From positions 1-29,783 of the forward strand of contig CAJFFY010000031.1 in NCBI GenBank assembly GCA_904374465.1: a stretch of 29,783 nucleotides of DNA, in the 5' to 3' direction. Of the stretch, positions 6,385-14,309 are shown one piece after another. The notes under the pieces were generated by a model, which was not told the DNA's origin, did not search any database, and saw nothing but the letters and a program-made list of their open reading frames with translations. This stretch comes from an uncultured Subdoligranulum sp. Lineage in GTDB: Bacteria; Bacillota; Clostridia; Oscillospirales; Ruminococcaceae. Both the position numbers and the translations under genes were made by a program. Positions within the stretch are counted from its first letter, which is position 1; each line of letters begins with the position of its first letter.

Positions 6385-7317
6385 ATGGCACAGAACCCTG
6401 TGTATGATATGATCGTGGTGGGCGGCGGCCCGGGCGGCTATACGGCGGCGCTTTACGCGGCGCGGGCGGGGCTGAACGTGCTGGTACTGGAAAAGCTGTC
6501 CGCCGGCGGCCAGATGGCCCTGACCGAAACCATTGACAACTACCCCGGTTTTGCCCAGGGCGTGGACGGCTTCACCCTGGCCGAAACCATGCAGCAGCAA
6601 GCCGAACGGTTCGGCGCCCGCAGCGAATACGCCGAGGTGACGGCCCTGGACCTGACCGCCGACCCCAAGGTGCTGCAGACCAGCGCCGGGACCTTTGCGG
6701 CCCGGACGGTGGTACTGGCCACCGGGGCCGACCCGCGGCCCCTGGGCCTGCCCGACGAGGAGGCCCTGACCGGCCGGGGCGTGGCCTACTGCGCAGCCTG
6801 CGACGGCATGCGCTACAAGGGCAAGACCGTGGTGGTGGTGGGCGGCGGCAACTCCGCCGCCGAGGACGCCCTGCTGCTGACCCGCATTGCCCGCAAGGTG
6901 ATCCTGGTCCACCGCCGGGACACCCTGCGGGCCACCAAAATCTACCACGAGCCCCTGCAGCAGGCGGAGAACCTGGAGTTCCGGTGGAACAGCGTAGTCA
7001 CCGCCCTGCTGCACGGCGGTTCGCTCACCGGTGTGCGGCTGCGGGACCTGACCACCGGCACCGAGACCGAGCTGCCCTGCGACGCCGTCTTTGTCAGTGT
7101 GGGGCGGCAGCCCGCCACTGAACTGGTGGCCGGCCAGCTGGAACGGGACGCCGGCGGCTACCTGGTGGCGGACGAAACCACCCGCACCAGCCTGCCCGGC
7201 GTCTTTGCCGTGGGGGATGTGCGGACCAAACCCCTGCGCCAGGTGGTCACGGCGGTGGCGGACGGCGCCGTTGCGGTCCACATGGCGGAGCAATATCTGG
7301 CGGGAGGTGCCTTATGA
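6385..7317 (+). CDS. trxB: Thioredoxin reductase
   Basis: This 310-residue FAD/NAD(P)H flavoprotein transfers electrons to thioredoxin. The FAD site is GGGPGGYTAALYAARAGLNV at the N-terminus; the redox pair is in YCAACDG (Cys136 and Cys139); the NAD(P) site is VVVVGGGNSAAEDALLL; and the C-terminal FAD signature is LPGVFAVGDVR. Full length with a strong AAGGAGGG ribosome site. It is between trxA and a small membrane-protein gene whose start overlaps its stop (ATGA). Confidence 0.95.
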   Translation: MAQNPVYDMIVVGGGPGGYTAALYAARAGLNVLVLEKLSAGGQMALTETIDNYPGFAQGVDGFTLAETMQQQAERFGARSEYAEVTALDLTADPKVLQTSAGTFAARTVVLATGADPRPLGLPDEEALTGRGVAYCAACDGMRYKGKTVVVVGGGNSAAEDALLLTRIARKVILVHRRDTLRATKIYHEPLQQAENLEFRWNSVVTALLHGGSLTGVRLRDLTTGTETELPCDAVFVSVGRQPATELVAGQLERDAGGYLVADETTRTSLPGVFAVGDVRTKPLRQVVTAVADGAVAVHMAEQYLAGGAL

Positions 7318-7541
7318 ACCGAAAAGAACTCTGGAAAAAAGTCCGTCGGCCCCTTGCCTTCACCGTGGGCGGCGCCCTGGTGGGCCTTGCCTACTATGCC
7401 CTGGCGGGCTGCCCCACCGGCAGCTGTGCCATCACCGCCAACCCCTTCAACACCATGGTCTACACGGGGCTGATCGGGTTGCTGCTTTCGGGCAGCCTGG
7501 GCCCCTGCTGCTGTGGCAGCTGCCGCAAACCGCCCGAATAA
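7314..7541 (+). CDS. Small DUF6132-type membrane protein
   Basis: This 75-residue protein has two predicted membrane spans (AFTVGGALVGLAYYALAG and MVYTGLIGLLLSGSLG) separated by the cysteine-containing loop CPTGSCAITANPFN, and ends in a Cys-rich tail (GPCCCGSCRK). The loop matches the DUF6132 family, short redox-associated membrane proteins of unknown function. It overlaps the trxB stop by 4 bases, so it is translationally coupled and probably part of the thiol-redox pathway. Its role is unknown; the cysteines suggest a disulfide or metal relay at the membrane. Confidence 0.75.
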   Translation: MNRKELWKKVRRPLAFTVGGALVGLAYYALAGCPTGSCAITANPFNTMVYTGLIGLLLSGSLGPCCCGSCRKPPE

Positions 7542-7561
7542 CCCTTCCCTGCCGAAAATGC

Positions 7562-7591
7562 AAAGCCGGGTCCCTGCGGGGACCCGGCTTT
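7562..7591 (+). terminator. Terminator of the trx operon
   Basis: A perfect 13-bp stem (7562-7574 with 7579-7591) with the tetraloop TGCG is followed by GGTTGTTT. It closes the thioredoxin operon and may also stop minus-strand transcription from the phosphatase gene. Confidence 0.8.
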
Positions 7592-7697
7592 GGTTGTTTC
7601 ACAGATTGTAGCGCAGCGCGCAGAGTTCCTTGCCCCGCCGCCGTGCGGAAAATCTTGTCCCGCGCCGGGAGCGCTTTGTCCGGGGCATTTGTTTGCG

Positions 7698-9770
7698 TTA
7701 CGGCCGGGGGGAACCGGGCAGGTGCAGGGAGAGGGTCAGGCAGTTTTTCTCCTGCCGGCGCTCATAGTGCATCTCGTCCATCATGCGTTTGACCAGGAAG
7801 ACGCCCAACCCGCCGATGTTCCGTTCCTCCGCCGAAAGGGTGGTATCCGGTTCGGCGGCGGCCAGCGGGTCAAAGGGTTTGCCGTCATCCTCAAACCGCA
7901 GCGTGACTTTGCCGTCCTGCACAAAACAGACGACGGCCGCCCGGGTGGCGCCGCTGTAGCGGGCAATGTTGGAAAACAGTTCATCCATCACCACGTTGAA
8001 CTTGTACACCAGCGGCGGGGGCACCTGTTCTTTTTGCAGCGATTCCTCCACAAAGGCGGTGGCCCGGGGCAGTTCCTCCAGTGTGGGGGCCAGCTCCAGA
8101 CGGTAATGGTGGGCCATGCCCTTGATCTCCAGCGCCAGCATCGTGATGTCGTCAAAGGGATCCGCCGCCCCCACAAAGGCGTGGATATCCGCCTGGACCG
8201 CCTGCAGCAGCGTGCGGGGATCTGCGTCCCGGCTGCGGTTCAGGGCGTCCAGCAGCCGCCGGGTTCCATACAGCTGTTGGTGTTCGTCGGTGGCCTCGGT
8301 GACGCCGTCGGTGTACAGGAACAGCCGGTCCCCCGGCGCCAGGTCCAGGGTGTATTCCCGGTAGCGGCTGCCCTCCATGCCGGCCAGCACAAACCCGTAC
8401 CGGTCCTTCACCAGGGCAAAATTGCCCCCCGCCCGGCGGCAGACGGGATATTCGTGCCCGGCGTTGGCCGCCACCAGCCGCCCGGTGGACAGCTGCAGAA
8501 TGCCCAGCCAGGTTGTGACGAACATCTCGGCCTGGTTGCCATCACAGAGCTGGTTGTTGACGGTTTCCAGAATCCGCGCGGGGTTCATGCCGGTCTGGGC
8601 GCTGTTTTTCAGCAGCGTTTTGGCGATCACCATGAACAGCGCCGCCGGCACCCCCTTGCCGGACACGTCGGCCATCACCAGGCAGAGGTGATCCTCGTCC
8701 ACCAGGAAGAAATCGTAAAAGTCGCCGCCCACCTCCTTGGCGGGGGTCATGGTGGCATAGATGTCAAATTCCGGGTGGTTGGGGAACGCCGGGAAGATGC
8801 TGGGCAGCATATCGGCCTGGATCTGGGTGGCCACCGAAAGTTCGGCGCCGATCCGTTCCTTTTCTGCCGTGACCCGGGCCAGGTTGGTCAGATACCGGTT
8901 CAGGTCCTGTTCCATCTGCTGTACCGACTGGGCCAGGTTCTGGATCTCGTCCCCGGTGTGGATGGCCAGCCGGGCCAGACCTTCCTCCCCGGCCTGGCGG
9001 TGGCGCACAAAGTTGGCGGTGGCGTCGGCCAGCTGATTGATGGGCCGTACCGCCGTGCGTCGTATGATGGCGATGAACACTGCCACCAGCACCACGGTGG
9101 CCGCCAGCACCGCCAAAATCAGGTTGCGCAGAAAGGCCGCCCGGTCCGCCATGACGGCGTCCATCGAAATATCCACCATGGCATAGCCCACCACGGTGCC
9201 GTCGTCGGTGGTGATGGGCGCCCCGGCGGAGCAGAGCCAGCCAAAATCACTGTGGGTGATGTAGGCCGGGAATCCCTGGGCCGGGTCGTCAAAGACGCCG
9301 TAGTTCTGGGGGTAGATCACGTCCCAGGTCCCCATGGGGCAGGCGCTGTCGCTGTTGTCCACATCCAGCAGATAGATGCCCGTGCGGGACTCCGGGTCCA
9401 GCACGAAGAGATAGAGATACAGCACATCCCGGTTGTTGGTCTTGACGCTTTGCAGCAGGGTGTAGAGTTGGTGATAGTAGTCATCGGGGATGGCGGCGTA
9501 CTGGGCATAGTAGGCCTGTTCCGCGGCGGCGTCCGTCCACTCGGGGGCCGGGTCTTGGCGGTAGATGGCCAGCACGGCATCGGCGTAACGGGCCACCGCG
9601 TCGCTGTCGCTGAGGGCGGCGGTGCGGGCGATGTCCAGGGCGGAATTTTTGTACCGGGTATCCATCGTGCCGGAATACAGGCGGTAGCTGACCGCCGCCG
9701 CCACCACGGCGATGGTCAGCGCGATGATCGTCACCAGCAGGGCGGTCTTTTTTTTCAGGGAAAATTTCAT
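7698..9770 (-). CDS. Membrane sensor PP2C phosphatase (SpoIIE/RsbU type) fused to RsbW-like ATPase
   Basis: This 690-residue protein has a transmembrane helix at about 8-28, an extracellular sensor domain (about 30-230), a second helix (LILAVLAATVVLVAVFIAII), a HAMP linker, a SpoIIE-type PP2C domain (about 345-545) and a C-terminal Bergerat-fold ATPase (about 550-690). The PP2C domain shows KEVGGDFYDFF, ADVSGKGVPAALFMV and DDITMLAL metal-site motifs. The ATPase shows the N-box VVMDELFSNIARYSG and the G-box GGLGVFLVKRMMDEM. Such proteins control anti-sigma/anti-anti-sigma phosphorylation switches in response to an outside signal; phosphatase and kinase-like domains in one chain are notable. 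The start follows AGGAAGG, 10 bases after the MATE-ATPase gene, so the two are co-transcribed. No sigma factor or STAS partner is in the window. Confidence 0.85.
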   Translation of the reverse strand: MKFSLKKKTALLVTIIALTIAVVAAAVSYRLYSGTMDTRYKNSALDIARTAALSDSDAVARYADAVLAIYRQDPAPEWTDAAAEQAYYAQYAAIPDDYYHQLYTLLQSVKTNNRDVLYLYLFVLDPESRTGIYLLDVDNSDSACPMGTWDVIYPQNYGVFDDPAQGFPAYITHSDFGWLCSAGAPITTDDGTVVGYAMVDISMDAVMADRAAFLRNLILAVLAATVVLVAVFIAIIRRTAVRPINQLADATANFVRHRQAGEEGLARLAIHTGDEIQNLAQSVQQMEQDLNRYLTNLARVTAEKERIGAELSVATQIQADMLPSIFPAFPNHPEFDIYATMTPAKEVGGDFYDFFLVDEDHLCLVMADVSGKGVPAALFMVIAKTLLKNSAQTGMNPARILETVNNQLCDGNQAEMFVTTWLGILQLSTGRLVAANAGHEYPVCRRAGGNFALVKDRYGFVLAGMEGSRYREYTLDLAPGDRLFLYTDGVTEATDEHQQLYGTRRLLDALNRSRDADPRTLLQAVQADIHAFVGAADPFDDITMLALEIKGMAHHYRLELAPTLEELPRATAFVEESLQKEQVPPPLVYKFNVVMDELFSNIARYSGATRAAVVCFVQDGKVTLRFEDDGKPFDPLAAAEPDTTLSAEERNIGGLGVFLVKRMMDEMHYERRQEKNCLTLSLHLPGSPRP

Positions 9771-9780
9771 GGCGCCTTCC

Positions 9781-10536
9781 TCAGATCTGGATGGTCAGGG
9801 TGTTGAAGCCCTGGTAATGGCGGTAAAAAAAGCGGCGGGCCTTTTTGCGGATGACCGCGATACCCGGATCGTTTTCCGGTCCGTCGGAGGCGGAAAAGAG
9901 GTCCCGGCGGGCGCCGTTATCCCGGAAATGCAGCACAAAGTCGCCGTCCCGGGCGGCCACCACCGTGACCTGGACGATGCCGTCCTGCCGGTGGGCAAAG
10001 AGATGTTCCATGGCGGCCAGGCAGATTTCTTCCACCGCCATCCCGGCAAAATACTGCCGGGCGGCATCGGCCCCATGGTCGGCGCAAAAGTCCTGGACCC
10101 GGCGGGTCAGGGCACCGATATCCTGACTCTTGCAGGAGATGGTCTGGGCCAGCACCGCCTCTTTCCGGGCGGGTTCGGGCGCCAGGCGGGGGGCCAGGCA
10201 AAGCAGAATTCCCAGCCCGTTGCCGGTTGCCAGGGCCAGCGTCAGGGTGGAGCGGCTGCCGGCGCGGTTGCGCTCGGCGGCGTAGGTGCTGACCAGGGGC
10301 TGGGCGGCCTTGGCGGCCCCGTCGTAGAGATAGAGCACCAGGTACGACAGGTTCTGCAGCACATTGAAGATGGCAACGCCGTTTTCCCCGGCGCCGGCCA
10401 TGAGGGCCCGGTTGGCCAGCAGATAAAAGACAAACTGGTAGAGATACTGCACCGAGGTACTGCCCCCCAAGGCAAAACTGCGGCCCAGCTCCCGGGGGTG
10501 CAGGGCGGTGGGACAGAACCGCAGGAAATGCCGCCA
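9781..10536 (-). pseudogene. MATE-type membrane protein fused to RsbW-like ATPase, truncated and internally shortened
   Basis: The readable part begins around WRHFLRFCPTALHPRELGRS and continues through MATE-like helices (STSVQYLYQFVFYLLANRAL; NGVAIFNVLQNLSYLVLYLY), i.e. the second half of a MATE-fold exporter. After about three helices it passes near 10170-10215 into a Bergerat ATPase domain (ISCKSQDIGALTRRVQDF to the stop), so the last three helices of a normal MATE half are missing. The ATPase is degenerate: the N-box reads MAVEEICLAAMEH without the usual Asn, and the G-box is DPGIAVIRKKA. The 5' half of the gene is gone; beyond about 10545 the sequence belongs to a plus-strand coding fragment. 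It ends 10 bases before the PP2C receptor gene. The fused architecture is plausible for this bacterial group, but this copy looks broken or mis-assembled. Confidence 0.55.
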
Positions 10537-10550
10537 GGCACCACGCCGCC

Positions 10551-10808
10551 CCCTTGGGCCTTGTGCAGAAATACGTGGGCTTCGCCGCCCTGGAGACCGT
10601 GCAGGAGACCGACGCCGCCACCCTCTTTGTGGTGCGGGAGCAGGGTCCTCTGGGCTGGCTGGCCGACCAGAGCCCCCGCCGTGTAACGGTGAACGCCGTG
10701 GACTGCACCGACCAAGTACAGCGGGACGACGCCCTTTTCACCCTGCCCTTGCCGGAAAGCAGCGGCAAGGCGGTGGTGGTGCTGGAATGGGCCCCCGCCG
10801 GGCAGTAA
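10551..10808 (+). pseudogene. C-terminal fragment of a probable carbohydrate-active enzyme
   Basis: About 85 residues in one frame (YVGFAALETVQETDAATLFV to a TAA at 10806) have the look of a C-terminal beta-sandwich domain, as at the ends of glycoside hydrolases of the raffinose-synthase/alpha-galactosidase type: alternating strands, SPRRVTVNAVDCTDQV, and a final strand GKAVVVLEWAPAG. No catalytic domain is present, because immediately upstream the sequence becomes the minus-strand MATE-ATPase fragment. There is no ribosome site for its apparent TTG start. The family assignment is weak; I am confident only that it is a real coding remnant. Confidence 0.35.
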
Positions 10809-10830
10809 CCAAACCCATAGAAATACAAAA

Positions 10831-10960
10831 GCGCCGGAATGTTGTGTCCTGCACAACTTCCGGCGCTGTTTGTTATGATTGTAAAAGATTGCGGGCGCGT
10901 GAAATGCGCTACGGAAAACCGGCGGGGAAAAGGCGTGGTCAGAGGCTGGTCAGAAGTACA
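10831..10960. repeat. Dispersed hairpin repeat, copy 1
   Basis: The core GCGCCGGAA...TTCCGGCGC (10831-10866) has an inner stem GTTGTG/CACAAC. The next roughly 90 bases resemble those after copy 2 (TTTGT...TAAAAGA...GTGGTCAGA). Read on the minus strand the core is followed by TTTTGT, so here it probably also terminates the ene-reductase operon. Confidence 0.7.
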
Positions 10961-10973
10961 CGACTTTTTCTGC

Positions 10974-12932
10974 TCAGCAGCCGGTGCCGATGTCCAGGGC
11001 CGCGTGGTAGCCCCAGTAGACGGCGTTGGTGATGGTGGAAACCCTGGCGGCGTCGCCGATGATGCGCACAAAGGGCGCGGTGCCCCGCAGGGCTTCCACA
11101 TCGGCGGTGCGGGAGCGCTGGCCCAGGGCACAGATGACGCTGGTGCCGGGCACGAGGACCTGTTCCCCGTCCGTGGTTTCGCAAAGGATGCCGTCGGGGC
11201 GTACTTCCAGGCCCTTGCAGCCGGTGTGCACCGTGACGTACTTGTCGATCTCTTTCAGCAGCAGCGGACGGTGGCGCACGTTGGCGTCGGGGGCCAGGGC
11301 GTCCCGTATCTCCACGAGGTGGACGCGCTTGCCCTCCATGCCCAGATGGATGGCGCACTCGCAGCCGGCCAGGCCGCCCCCAAAGACCACCACATCGTCG
11401 GTGACCTTGTCCTTCTCCTTGTAGTAGTTGTTGACGATGACCACATTGTCGCCGTCCAGCCCGGGGATGGGCGGTACCAGCGGCGCGGAACCCACGGCGA
11501 TGATGAGGGCGTCGGGGGCTTCCGCTTCGACGAGTTCCGGCGTAACGGCGGTGTTCAGCCGGATTTCCACGCCGGCCTTACGGGCCATGGCGGCATAGGT
11601 GCCGGCCAGCTGGTACATCTCCTGCTTGAAGGGCAGAGCCTGCTCACTCTTGAGGATGCCGCCCAGCGCGCTGTCCTTTTCGCAGAGGATGACCCGGTGG
11701 CCGCGGCGGGCCGCTGTACAAGCAGCGTACAGACCGCCGGGGCCGCCGCCCGCCACCAGGACCTTCTTCTTCTCGGGGGCGGGATAAATCGTGTCGCCCT
11801 CCAGTTCCCGGCCGATGAGGGGGTTCACCGTGCAGCGGCGGGTGGAGGTGGCGGCGCGCTCCGCCATGCAGGTGAAGCAGCGCAGGCAGCGGACGATCTC
11901 GTCGCCGCGGTTGGCCATGACCTTGTTGGGCAGGAAGGGATCGGCCAGCAGGGCGCGGGCCATGTAGACGATGTCCGCCTTGCCGGAGGCGATGATCTCC
12001 TCCATCTGGGCGGGGTCATTGAGGCCGCCGATGGTGGCCACCGGCACCTTGACGTGCTTTTTGATTTCCGCCGCCAGGTAGACGTTGCAGCCGTGCTCCT
12101 TGAACATGCTGGGGTGGGTATCGCCGAAGCCCCGTTGGTAGGTGCCCGCCGACACATGGAGCAGGTCGATGTACGGCTCGATTTGTTCCGCAATACGGCA
12201 GCCTTCTTCCAGGTCGTAGCCGCCCTCGAAGAGTTCCGAGCCGGACATACGGAATTCAATGGGGAACCGGGGACCGACGGCTTCCCGCACGGATTGGAGC
12301 ACCTCGATGGCGAAACGGCAGCGGTTTTCAAGGCTGCCGCCGTACTCGTCGGTGCGGTGGTTGAAGTAGGGCGAGAAGAACTGGTTGATGAGCCAGCCGT
12401 GGCCGCCGTGGATCATGATCATCTCGAAGCCCGCCCGCTTGGCCAGACCCGCCACATGGCCGTAGGCCTTGACGATGTCGTCGATCTGCTCCTTGGAGAG
12501 GGCCTTGACCGGCACGCCGTCGGGGCGGGTGGTGTCGCTGGGGCCCCACTGGTGCATGGCGTGCTGCTTGGTTTTGTCGGTCATGTAGGTGCCCGCATAC
12601 ATGCCGGAGTGGGACAGTTCCAGGCTGGGCATGGCGCCGTGGCGGCGGATGGCGTCCGCCGTGTAGGTGGCGGCAGCCAGGGAGTTGAGGATGCTCTCGT
12701 CCAGGTGGTAGGCGTGGGAGCCGTCGGTGGCCGGGTGGACCATACACTCGGACACGGTGACCGCCGCCACGCCGCCCTTGGCCCGCAGCTCATAGAAAGC
12801 CGTGGACTTGGGGCCGATGCAGCCGTCGTTGGTGATGTCGGTGCCGCCCATGGGGGCACTGAACATCCGGTTGCGGAAGGTGACCCCAGCGATGGTGATG
12901 GGGGCGCACAGATGAGGATACTGGTATTGCAC
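10974..12932 (-). CDS. Old yellow enzyme-type ene-reductase (FMN / 4Fe-4S / FAD, 2,4-dienoyl-CoA reductase-like)
   Basis: The 652-residue protein has an N-terminal FMN TIM barrel (1-340), an iron-sulfur site and a C-terminal FAD/NAD(P) module. Signatures are IHGGHGWLINQFFSPYFN with RTDEYGGSLENR (175-205); cysteines at about 349, 352, 355 and 367; VLVAGGGPGGLYAACTAARR (FAD); and VVVFGGGLAGCECAIHLG (NAD(P)). The family reduces activated C=C bonds in dienoyl-CoAs, enoates, bile-acid intermediates or plant phenolics; daidzein reductase and BaiCD/BaiH share this architecture. The start is GTG 12932, 7 bases after AAAGGAGG; a longer frame upstream overlaps the beta-glucosidase stop. It is the last gene of a tight operon with a beta-glucosidase and a glycosyltransferase, suggesting it acts on a released aglycone. 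Substrate is an inference only. Confidence 0.9.
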   Translation of the reverse strand: MQYQYPHLCAPITIAGVTFRNRMFSAPMGGTDITNDGCIGPKSTAFYELRAKGGVAAVTVSECMVHPATDGSHAYHLDESILNSLAAATYTADAIRRHGAMPSLELSHSGMYAGTYMTDKTKQHAMHQWGPSDTTRPDGVPVKALSKEQIDDIVKAYGHVAGLAKRAGFEMIMIHGGHGWLINQFFSPYFNHRTDEYGGSLENRCRFAIEVLQSVREAVGPRFPIEFRMSGSELFEGGYDLEEGCRIAEQIEPYIDLLHVSAGTYQRGFGDTHPSMFKEHGCNVYLAAEIKKHVKVPVATIGGLNDPAQMEEIIASGKADIVYMARALLADPFLPNKVMANRGDEIVRCLRCFTCMAERAATSTRRCTVNPLIGRELEGDTIYPAPEKKKVLVAGGGPGGLYAACTAARRGHRVILCEKDSALGGILKSEQALPFKQEMYQLAGTYAAMARKAGVEIRLNTAVTPELVEAEAPDALIIAVGSAPLVPPIPGLDGDNVVIVNNYYKEKDKVTDDVVVFGGGLAGCECAIHLGMEGKRVHLVEIRDALAPDANVRHRPLLLKEIDKYVTVHTGCKGLEVRPDGILCETTDGEQVLVPGTSVICALGQRSRTADVEALRGTAPFVRIIGDAARVSTITNAVYWGYHAALDIGTGC

Positions 12933-12945
12933 GGAAAAACCTCCT

Positions 12946-14298
12946 TTATAAATTGTCGCCGCCTGCTGCAATGACGTCCCGGTACCACAGCGCCGAATCC
13001 TTGAGGGTCCGCTGTTGGGTAGCATAGTCCACATGGATCAGACCGAAACGGACATCATAGCCCGCGGCCCATTCGAAGTTGTCAAAAAGGCTCCAGCAGG
13101 CATATCCCAGTACCGGGATACCGTCCTCCAGCGCCCGGGCCACCTGCCGCAGATACCGATGCAGGAAGTCGATGCGCTGGGGATCATGCACCTTGCCGTC
13201 CAGCATAACAAAGTCGTTGTTGGCAAAGCCGTTCTCGGTGATGAGCACCGGCAGGTGATACCGCTCGAACCAGAATTTGCTGGCATAATAGAGCACCTCG
13301 GGCGTGATGTTCCACCCAATGGCCGTGCGGGGGCTGCCCTGGCCGGCGCCTTCCGGGTAACGGGCAGGGTCCGGTACCAGATCCACCGTATTCTGATAGC
13401 AGTTGAAGGCGTAAAAATCCAGCGGCTGGCTTACCAGCGCCCATTCTTCGGCATTCATGGGGTAAAGCAGGGTGCCCAGCTCCCCTTTGGCCCAGGCCGG
13501 GTACCGGCCCAGAAAGATGGGGTCCGCCCACCAGGTGTTGCTCATGAGATAGTTGGGGTAGGGCGACAGCGACCGGTCCAGTGCCTGCTCCACCGCCGGC
13601 GGACTGTCATTCTCCGGCAGGCAGCAGTCCCCGGTGGGGGCAATGCCCACCCTGGCGCCGGGGCAGTTTTTGCGCAGAATCCGCACCGCTTCCCCGTGGG
13701 CCAGCAGAATGTTGCGGGTAATGGTCATCAGGTCGGCGTCGTCGTTGCGCTCAAAGGGCGCGTGGACGCCCAGCTGCAGCCCCAGCCCACAGAACATCTG
13801 GGGCTCGTTGAAGGTCATCCAGTACCGGACCCGGTCCCCCAACGCCCGGGAGACCACGTCGGTGTATTCCGCGAACCAGTGGCGGCTTTCGGGGTTCTTC
13901 CAGCCGCCCTTCCGGTAGAGCGCCGTGGGCAGGTCCCAGTGATAGAGCGTCACGAGCGGCTGGATGCCGTTACGCAGCAGTTCGTCGCACAGGTCCCGGT
14001 AAAATTGCAGGCCCACCTCGTTGACGGGGCCCGTCCCCCGGGGCAGCACCCGGGACCAGCTGATGGAAAACCGGTAGGCGTTGAGGCCGATGGCCTTCAT
14101 CAGGGCCACATCCTCCCGCCAGCGGTGGTAAAAGTCAATGGAAACGTCGGCATTTTCGCTGTGGGCGATCTTGCCGGTACCATCGTGAACCAGGGTGTCC
14201 CAGATGGACTCCCCCTTGCCGTCGGCGTTCCAGCCGCCCTCGATCTGGGTGGCAGCGGTGGAAGCCCCCCACAAAAAATCCTTGGGAAATACGCTCAT
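12946..14298 (-). CDS. GH1 beta-glucosidase (non-phospho type)
   Basis: A full-length 450-residue glycoside hydrolase family 1 enzyme. It starts FPKDFLWGASTAATQIEGGW; the acid/base is Glu165 in TFNEP and the nucleophile is Glu355 in ITENG. Near the C-terminus it has SLFDNFEWAAGYDVRFG, with the Glu (about 409) that contacts the sugar 4/6-hydroxyls in ordinary beta-glucosidases. Phospho-beta-glucosidases carry a Ser/Lys/Tyr set there instead. No signal peptide, so it is cytoplasmic and needs unphosphorylated glucoside. It lies 11 bases after the glycosyltransferase and 13 before the ene-reductase, in one operon. Possible roles are releasing the aglycone for the reductase or reversing the neighbour's glycosylation. 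Confidence 0.92.
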   Translation of the reverse strand: MSVFPKDFLWGASTAATQIEGGWNADGKGESIWDTLVHDGTGKIAHSENADVSIDFYHRWREDVALMKAIGLNAYRFSISWSRVLPRGTGPVNEVGLQFYRDLCDELLRNGIQPLVTLYHWDLPTALYRKGGWKNPESRHWFAEYTDVVSRALGDRVRYWMTFNEPQMFCGLGLQLGVHAPFERNDDADLMTITRNILLAHGEAVRILRKNCPGARVGIAPTGDCCLPENDSPPAVEQALDRSLSPYPNYLMSNTWWADPIFLGRYPAWAKGELGTLLYPMNAEEWALVSQPLDFYAFNCYQNTVDLVPDPARYPEGAGQGSPRTAIGWNITPEVLYYASKFWFERYHLPVLITENGFANNDFVMLDGKVHDPQRIDFLHRYLRQVARALEDGIPVLGYACWSLFDNFEWAAGYDVRFGLIHVDYATQQRTLKDSALWYRDVIAAGGDNL

Positions 14299-14309
14299 AC
14301 AACGCTCCT

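Noticed and set aside
7599..7688. 29-residue Arg-rich minus-strand frame after the phosphatase gene
   Set aside because: No ribosome site, low complexity, no recognisable family; possibly a remnant of a lost gene end, but not supportable.
7590..9806. Long plus-strand open frame opposite the receptor phosphatase
   Set aside because: Its composition (runs of His, Gln, Gly, Val) is the antisense shadow of a clear multidomain protein.
10831..10866. Ordinary intrinsic terminator only
   Set aside because: It may terminate the ene-reductase operon, but the same core and tail recur elsewhere, so a plain terminator does not explain it fully.
11870..11900. Unusual cysteine spacing of the iron-sulfur site in the ene-reductase (x2, x2, x11)
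   Set aside because: It differs from the x2, x3, x11 of dienoyl-CoA reductase, but similar x2, x2 spacing occurs in trimethylamine dehydrogenase, so it is not clearly novel.
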